A stretch of DNA of 9,960 bases from JAVBOF01 sp031550915 (GTDB taxonomy: Bacteria; Bacillota; Clostridia; Christensenellales; MGBC116941). Where the stretch lies: positions 1-9,960 of the forward strand of contig JAVBOF010000105.1 of the NCBI GenBank assembly GCA_031550915.1, in the 5' to 3' direction. The notes below the pieces were generated by a model that worked only from the letters and a program-made list of their open reading frames with translations, searched no databases and was not told where the DNA came from. Position numbers and translations under genes: made by a program. This document shows positions 6,445-9,960 of this stretch, one piece after another (the stretch's first letter is position 1; each line of letters opens with the position of its first letter).

Positions 6445-7293
6445 CTATTGTTGAGGGATTTTTAAGCTGGCGGAATAAACTTTATTTTTTGGAATGTGTA
6501 ACAATAAGGCTGTTGCTGCAACAGCCTTATTTTTTGTTAGGCCAATCGACAAAAGTTCACTTATGCTATCCGTTATTTCCTTTTCTTCCTTTATTTGCTT
6601 GGATTCCGCATAATTCGCTTCAATTACGATAACAAACTCGCCTCTCGGATCTTTCGGAGGATTTTCGGATGTATACATATTTACCGCATGCAAAATATCT
6701 GTATAAATAACCTCTTCATGGATTTTAGTCAATTCCCTCGCAATCGTTATGCCACGGTTACCGGCCGCTTCATGTATCTCCTTTAACGCAGATTTTATCT
6801 TGTGCGGGCTTACATACATTATCAGCGGTCTGTCACTCGTCGTTATGTCTGCAAGTATTTTTTTCTTTTCTTTGTTTTCCCTTGGCCAAAAGCCTAAAAA
6901 GACAAAACCGGATGAGTCTATACCCGAAAGACAAAAGGCCGAAAGCGCCGCGTTGGCTCCGGGAAGGACGGTAACATTTATGCCTTCCGCCCTTGCCATA
7001 CGCACAAGCTGGCTTCCAGGGTCACATATACAGGGCATCCCCGCGTCCGAAACCAGCGCGACATCATTACTTTGCTTCAATATATCGATTATCTCGTCAT
7101 ACCGCTTTTGTTTGCTATGCTCGTGAAAGCTTATCAAAGGCTTTTTTATACCAAGATGGTTCAACAGCCCTAAGGTTCGCCGTGTGTCCTCCGCGGCAAT
7201 ATAATCAGCTTCGCTTAAGATACGTATAACGCGCAGGGTTATGTCTTCAAGGTTACCAATCGGCGTTGCGCAAAGATATAAAACTCCACTCAT
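6445..7293 (-). CDS. rsmI: 16S rRNA (cytidine(1402)-2'-O)-methyltransferase RsmI
   Basis: RsmI transfers a methyl group from S-adenosylmethionine to the ribose of C1402 in the decoding centre of 16S rRNA. It belongs to the tetrapyrrole-methylase fold family. Family motifs appear in order: LYLCATPIGNLEDIT (5-19), AAEDTRRT (33-40), VSDAGMPCICDPGS (81-94, where most members read SDAGTPxISDPG), TVLPGANA (108-115), FVFLGFWPR near 130-138, and ELTKIHEE near 187-194. A C-terminal helical segment with the pattern LTKNKAVAATALLLHIPKNK completes the usual length at 282 residues. The ATG overlaps the stop of the preceding methyltransferase by 4 bases (ATGA). It has a GGAGG site at 7304-7308, 10 bases upstream. 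The 3' end of the gene contains, on the opposite strand, the terminator of abrB. Confidence 0.95.
   Translation of the reverse strand: MSGVLYLCATPIGNLEDITLRVIRILSEADYIAAEDTRRTLGLLNHLGIKKPLISFHEHSKQKRYDEIIDILKQSNDVALVSDAGMPCICDPGSQLVRMARAEGINVTVLPGANAALSAFCLSGIDSSGFVFLGFWPRENKEKKKILADITTSDRPLIMYVSPHKIKSALKEIHEAAGNRGITIARELTKIHEEVIYTDILHAVNMYTSENPPKDPRGEFVIVIEANYAESKQIKEEKEITDSISELLSIGLTKNKAVAATALLLHIPKNKVYSASLKIPQQ
6503..6535 (+). terminator. Intrinsic terminator of abrB, embedded in the rsmI coding sequence
   Basis: A perfect 13-pair stem (AATAAGGCTGTTG at 6503-6515 with CAACAGCCTTATT at 6519-6531) has a CTG loop and is followed by four more T, making a six-T run at 6530-6535. On the plus strand this is a textbook rho-independent terminator, about 100 bases after the abrB stop. 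On the minus strand the stem is preceded by A's and not followed by T's, so rsmI transcription should pass. It encodes rsmI residues about 254-264. Confidence 0.85.
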
Positions 7294-8048
7294 AACAGCG
7301 TTTCCTCCATATGGTATATCTCCTTCATCTCTTTTGTATAGTTGCCTTCCGAATCATATACAAATAGAGCCGGCTCCCATTGTACGCCGGGTTTCCCCTG
7401 CTTTACTGCCTCCAGCATGAAAAGGTTGGGTGCCTTTTGGGCGCTGGGCTGTATCATACGTATACGTTTCGGCTCTAATCCGCCCTTTTCCAATGCATGC
7501 AAAAGCTCTGTAAACCGATCTGTGCGGTGGATCAAAAAGAGCTTGCCTCCCGCCACCAGCAGTTTCCATGCCGCAGAAACAACGTCTTCGATCGTACACA
7601 TCAATTCATGCCGCGCAATCGCCTTGTATTCAGATTCATTTATCTTTCCGGAATTTATCTTTTTGTATGGCGGATTACACGTGACGGTATGATACGAATT
7701 TTTCTTGCAGTATAGTTCGATGTTGCGGATGTCCCCATGGATGATGCTGATCTTTCCGTCCATAGTGTTCATTGCGACGCTTCGGGCTGCCATATCCGCT
7801 ATGTTCTCCTGTATCTCGACTGCGTCAAAATGACAGCCGCACCTCGCGGAAACAAGCATTGGTATAACGCCACTGCCGGTACAAAGATCGATCGCCCTGC
7901 TGCCCATATCCGTTTTTGTGAAGCCTGCAAGCAAAACCGCATCTGTCCCGAAGCAAAATACGGAAGGATTTTGTATTATTTTCAACCCCTTATATTGAAG
8001 GTCGTCTATCCTTTCACCCTGTATGATATCTGCTATCACAATCACCAT
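7290..8048 (-). CDS. tRNA1(Val) (adenine(37)-N6)-methyltransferase-like protein (YabB/TrmN6 family)
   Basis: A cytoplasmic S-adenosylmethionine-dependent methyltransferase of the family represented by E. coli TrmN6 (YfiC) and B. subtilis YabB, which methylates N6 of adenine 37 in tRNA1(Val). The N-terminal family signature GERIDDLQYKGLKIIQ (11-26) is followed by FCFGTDAVLLAGF (31-43). The AdoMet-binding motif DLCTGSGVIP is at 54-63, an acidic ribose-binding residue in VEIQ at 77-80, and the catalytic NPPY of adenine-N6 methylases at 125-128. Length 252 residues is typical. The start is uncertain: the ATG at 8046-8048 lacks a visible Shine-Dalgarno, and nearby GTG codons are alternatives, but the conserved region begins soon after. 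It is 40 bases downstream of the MBL-fold gene and overlaps rsmI by 4 bases, so the three are probably one operon. Substrate is inferred from family only. Confidence 0.88.
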   Translation of the reverse strand: MVIVIADIIQGERIDDLQYKGLKIIQNPSVFCFGTDAVLLAGFTKTDMGSRAIDLCTGSGVIPMLVSARCGCHFDAVEIQENIADMAARSVAMNTMDGKISIIHGDIRNIELYCKKNSYHTVTCNPPYKKINSGKINESEYKAIARHELMCTIEDVVSAAWKLLVAGGKLFLIHRTDRFTELLHALEKGGLEPKRIRMIQPSAQKAPNLFMLEAVKQGKPGVQWEPALFVYDSEGNYTKEMKEIYHMEETLL

Positions 8049-8088
8049 CCAAATGATTTTTTTGAAAACTGCCTACTCATGCAAGACC

Positions 8089-8979
8089 TTATACGCTTCT
8101 ATAAAGCAATTTGTTTCCTTCCGCAAACGCCATAATATCGCCCGTATCCAGCAAGTATGAAAGGTAGGCAGACACCGAATTGAAATAAAGGGTATGCTGC
8201 TGTATCCTCGCGTCGAGGTCATATTTACACATCATAAATCCCAAGCATTCCTCGCGGGTCATAGGGGAGGAAAGCGCTTCCCTGATAACGCTCACATTTT
8301 GCAGGAGAAAACCTTTATTTATCTCCGAAAGCTCCTTTATATCATCTACACGTCCGGTATGAACGCCAAAATACTCCTTGTAATCTCCGCGTGCAAGTGT
8401 TTCAATACTTTTCAGCATCCCTTTTATGTCTATATGGTAAGGCATCCTGCTGTGTTCCCATGTCCGCTTCGGCAGCAGCACATCGCCGAAATAGCAAATG
8501 CCCTCCCCGGATACGATGCCCACATGATCGGGAGAATGGCCTCCAAGCTCGATAATATCAATATCTATCCCGTGCAGGTTTGTCTTGCCATATTCTACGA
8601 TATCTGCATATATCGGGCCATCCCTTTGTACAAATACCTTTTCAAGCACATCAGGAACCACTGAAGTATATAGGCAAAGCCCCTCCAACTCCGGATGCTC
8701 CATGAATATCCTTTCTTTTTTCGTACAATATATTTTTGCGTTATATTCCTTTTGTAAATAGCCGTTTCCGCCACAATGGTCCCTGTGGGAGTGCGTATTT
8801 ACGACCGCGACAGGAGTGAGCCCAGCTTCTTTAGCTGCATCAGCCGCAAATTTCGCGCCAGTTGAGTTTATGCCGCTGTCCACGAATATACATTCATCGT
8901 TTTCTGATACCAGCATGCCAAACGATAAGGATTGTTTGAGATAATAGCTGTTGCGTCCGAGTTTTGTCCAGTTCTGCAT
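8089..8979 (-). CDS. MBL-fold metallo-hydrolase
   Basis: A metallo-beta-lactamase-fold hydrolase of 296 residues with no signal peptide, so probably cytoplasmic. The two-metal site is complete: HSHRDH at 63-68 (His63, His65, Asp67, His68), His148 in GGHSPDH, Asp166 in YFGD, and His207 in GVHTGR. The bridging aspartate and GHSPDH loop resemble glyoxalase II-like and related thioester or phosphodiester hydrolases. The C-terminal 85 residues are helical-looking and without a motif I recognise. The substrate cannot be named. The start is supported by an AAGGAAA Shine-Dalgarno 6-7 bases upstream. It heads the probable operon with the YabB-like methyltransferase and rsmI, under a good sigma-A promoter, and is divergent from addB. 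It is not part of the corresponding Bacillus cluster. Confidence 0.88.
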   Translation of the reverse strand: MQNWTKLGRNSYYLKQSLSFGMLVSENDECIFVDSGINSTGAKFAADAAKEAGLTPVAVVNTHSHRDHCGGNGYLQKEYNAKIYCTKKERIFMEHPELEGLCLYTSVVPDVLEKVFVQRDGPIYADIVEYGKTNLHGIDIDIIELGGHSPDHVGIVSGEGICYFGDVLLPKRTWEHSRMPYHIDIKGMLKSIETLARGDYKEYFGVHTGRVDDIKELSEINKGFLLQNVSVIREALSSPMTREECLGFMMCKYDLDARIQQHTLYFNSVSAYLSYLLDTGDIMAFAEGNKLLYRSV

Positions 8980-9012
8980 GAAATTTTCCTTCCATTGTGC
9001 TTTATCAGAACG

Positions 9013-9041
9013 ATTATATTCTTAAGACCATAAAAAGTAAA
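9013..9041 (-). promoter_or_regulatory. Sigma-A promoter of the MBL-methyltransferase-rsmI operon
   Basis: On the minus strand TTTACT (9041-9036) lies 17 bases before a perfect TATAAT (9018-9013). The -10 is 33 bases before the MBL-fold gene start, leaving a short leader with the AAGGAAA site. Spacing is ideal and the -35 matches four of six consensus positions. Confidence 0.7.
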
Positions 9042-9058
9042 TGGATATTGCTCCATTT
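9039..9058. repeat. Inverted repeat at the MBL promoter, possible operator
   Basis: AAATGGA (9039-9045) and its exact complement TCCATTT (9052-9058) flank a 6-base spacer. The repeat touches the -35 box of the minus-strand promoter. A further AAATGGA copy occurs at 9160-9166, just before addB. Position and symmetry suit a repressor or activator site between divergent genes, but a 7-base arm could arise by chance. Confidence 0.35.
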
Positions 9059-9097
9059 CAACTATTACAAATACGCTGACGGCCCGATTTGGTTTTA

Positions 9098-9125
9098 TTG
9101 ATCTAAAAAATTTTATATTTATGAT
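9098..9125 (+). promoter_or_regulatory. Probable promoter of addB
   Basis: TTGATC (9098-9103) and TATGAT (9120-9125) are 16 bases apart, matching four and five of six sigma-A positions. A TATACT at 9125-9130 is an alternative -10, but then no good -35 is found at normal spacing. The addB start follows about 53 bases after the -10. Confidence 0.5.
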
Positions 9126-9178
9126 ATACTTATTTAACCGACACGTCATCGTCAAAAATAAATGGATCGGATGCAGGA

Positions 9179-9960
9179 ATGGCGCTGAATATAATTGCCG
9201 GTCGCCCGGGCTCCGGAAAGACCAGGTTTATAAAACAATGCATAAAGGACTCGTGGGATGGATGCCTGAAGGAAAGGATATACCTTATCGTCCCGGAGCA
9301 GTACTCTTTGGAAGCGGAAAGGGAGCTGATCGACTATCTTGCTTTACCTGGGCTTTTTGGCATTGAGGTTTTAAGCCTCGACAGGCTTAAAACACGCATA
9401 TTTGAGCTTTATGGCGGGCCGGGCCTCGGCCAGCTTAGCAAAAGCTCTATGCGTATTATATTGATGAAGCTCATGTCCCAATATAAGCACGAGCTTGTCT
9501 ATTACACAAAATCGAAGGACATGGACGGTTTCGTTAAAAAACTCGCGGCTGAGATTAACGAACTTCAGGATGCCGGAATCGAAGTGTCAGATCTAGCGGC
9601 ATATGCAAGCGGTATGCCCGCGCCTTTCGGAAATAAGCTAAAGGACATCGCGTTCCTGTATAGCGCGTATCAAAACGAAATCGAGGGACGTTTTAACGAC
9701 CCTCATCATGCTATCGACTTGCTCACGGAGATAATAGAAAAAGAGAATCATTTTAACGGGGCGAAAATATTCATAGACGGCCCCGATACATTCAACCGCC
9801 AAATCTGCAGACTCTATGGAGCTATGATGGAGCAAGCGGATGTTTACATCAGCCTCTGCCTGGACGACGAAGGCGCGCCGGACGGCTATCTCTTCCAGCC
9901 AGACAGGGATAAGCTTCATATGCTTTTGGATATAGCAAAAGAGAAACGGGTGCCTGTCAA
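9179..9960 (+). CDS. addB: ATP-dependent helicase/nuclease subunit B AddB, N-terminal part (runs off window)
   Basis: AddB pairs with AddA to process double-strand DNA ends for recombinational repair, the Bacillota counterpart of RecBCD. The frame is open from the ATG at 9179 to the window edge, covering 260 codons of a protein usually over 1,100 residues. The N-terminal Walker A loop GRPGSGKT (residues 8-15) is followed by LIVPEQYSLEAERELI and IEVLSLDRL, both typical of AddB. Later LSKSSMRIILMKL and a KIFIDGPDTF segment occupy the position of the helicase-fold aspartate-containing strand. The C-terminal nuclease and iron-sulphur cysteines lie outside the window. The ATG is the only in-frame start near the conserved N-terminus. 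Its ribosome site is weak: GGATG at 9169-9173, with AGGA directly abutting the ATG. addA would be expected downstream. Confidence 0.88.
   Translation, partial: MALNIIAGRPGSGKTRFIKQCIKDSWDGCLKERIYLIVPEQYSLEAERELIDYLALPGLFGIEVLSLDRLKTRIFELYGGPGLGQLSKSSMRIILMKLMSQYKHELVYYTKSKDMDGFVKKLAAEINELQDAGIEVSDLAAYASGMPAPFGNKLKDIAFLYSAYQNEIEGRFNDPHHAIDLLTEIIEKENHFNGAKIFIDGPDTFNRQICRLYGAMMEQADVYISLCLDDEGAPDGYLFQPDRDKLHMLLDIAKEKRVPV

Noticed and set aside
6749..7126. 125-codon plus-strand frame inside rsmI
   Set aside because: Antisense shadow of the conserved methyltransferase, with no start signals.
8049..8088. Possible terminator between the MBL gene and the YabB-like methyltransferase gene
   Set aside because: On the transcribed strand there is an A-run rather than a T-run and no stable stem, so nothing separates the two genes.
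9121..9366. 81-codon plus-strand frame starting MIYLFN
   Set aside because: It overlaps the addB start in another frame and shows no domain. The addB frame begins with a Walker A loop and stays open to the end.
9638..9919. 93-codon minus-strand frame at the window end
   Set aside because: It lies inside the open addB frame, whose protein shows family motifs before and through this region.
1..9960. Defence islands, CRISPR arrays, IS elements, tRNA genes, riboswitches
   Set aside because: No spaced direct repeats, transposase motifs, terminal repeats, cloverleaf or long structured leader were seen. All genes are housekeeping or sporulation types with normal spacing.

Overview
This window looks like ordinary core chromosome from an endospore-forming Bacillota, most likely a Clostridia-type anaerobe of moderate GC. 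The evidence is a spore-maturation pair (spmA-spmB), a clostridial-type AbrB with a cysteine-rich tail, purine-rich Shine-Dalgarno sites, the Bacillota gene cluster yabB (trmN6-like)-rsmI-abrB, and the start of addB (AddAB recombination nuclease). I see no tRNA, rRNA, IS element, CRISPR array, phage gene or attachment site. No gap between genes exceeds 300 bases.

Layout. (1) Positions 1-4766, plus strand: dapF (diaminopimelate epimerase), cca (tRNA nucleotidyltransferase/poly(A)-polymerase family with an HD domain), and a 798-codon open frame joining an N-terminal DedA/SNARE-associated membrane domain to a complete C-terminal phosphohexomutase (phosphoglucomutase). The three are closely spaced; the last two overlap and both start with TTG. 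(2) Positions 4821-5929, minus strand: spmA then spmB, convergent with the first block. (3) Positions 5930-6156: divergent control region with a sigma-A promoter for abrB and a tentative sporulation-type promoter for spmA. (4) Positions 6157-6402, plus: abrB, whose intrinsic terminator lies inside the 3' end of the convergent rsmI gene. (5) Positions 6445-8979, minus: an MBL-fold hydrolase, then a tRNA1(Val) A37 N6-methyltransferase-like gene, then rsmI (16S rRNA C1402 2'-O-methyltransferase), probably one operon from a promoter near 9013-9041. (6) Positions 9179-9960, plus: the 5' part of addB, running off the window and divergent from the MBL operon.

How the genes fit together: dapF serves lysine and peptidoglycan synthesis, and the mutase supplies sugar-1-phosphate for envelope glycans or glycolipids. 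DedA proteins are membrane transporters, and some recycle undecaprenyl phosphate, so block 1 has an envelope theme, with cca as a tRNA-maturation passenger. Block 5 is an RNA-methylation pair preceded by a hydrolase of unknown substrate.

The most unusual feature is the DedA-phosphohexomutase fusion. It keeps a strong internal ribosome-binding site and ATG exactly at the domain junction, so the gene could make both a membrane-anchored and a soluble enzyme, or it could be a recent or artefactual gene joining. A second point is that DapF differs from the family at several residues normally used to hold the substrate.
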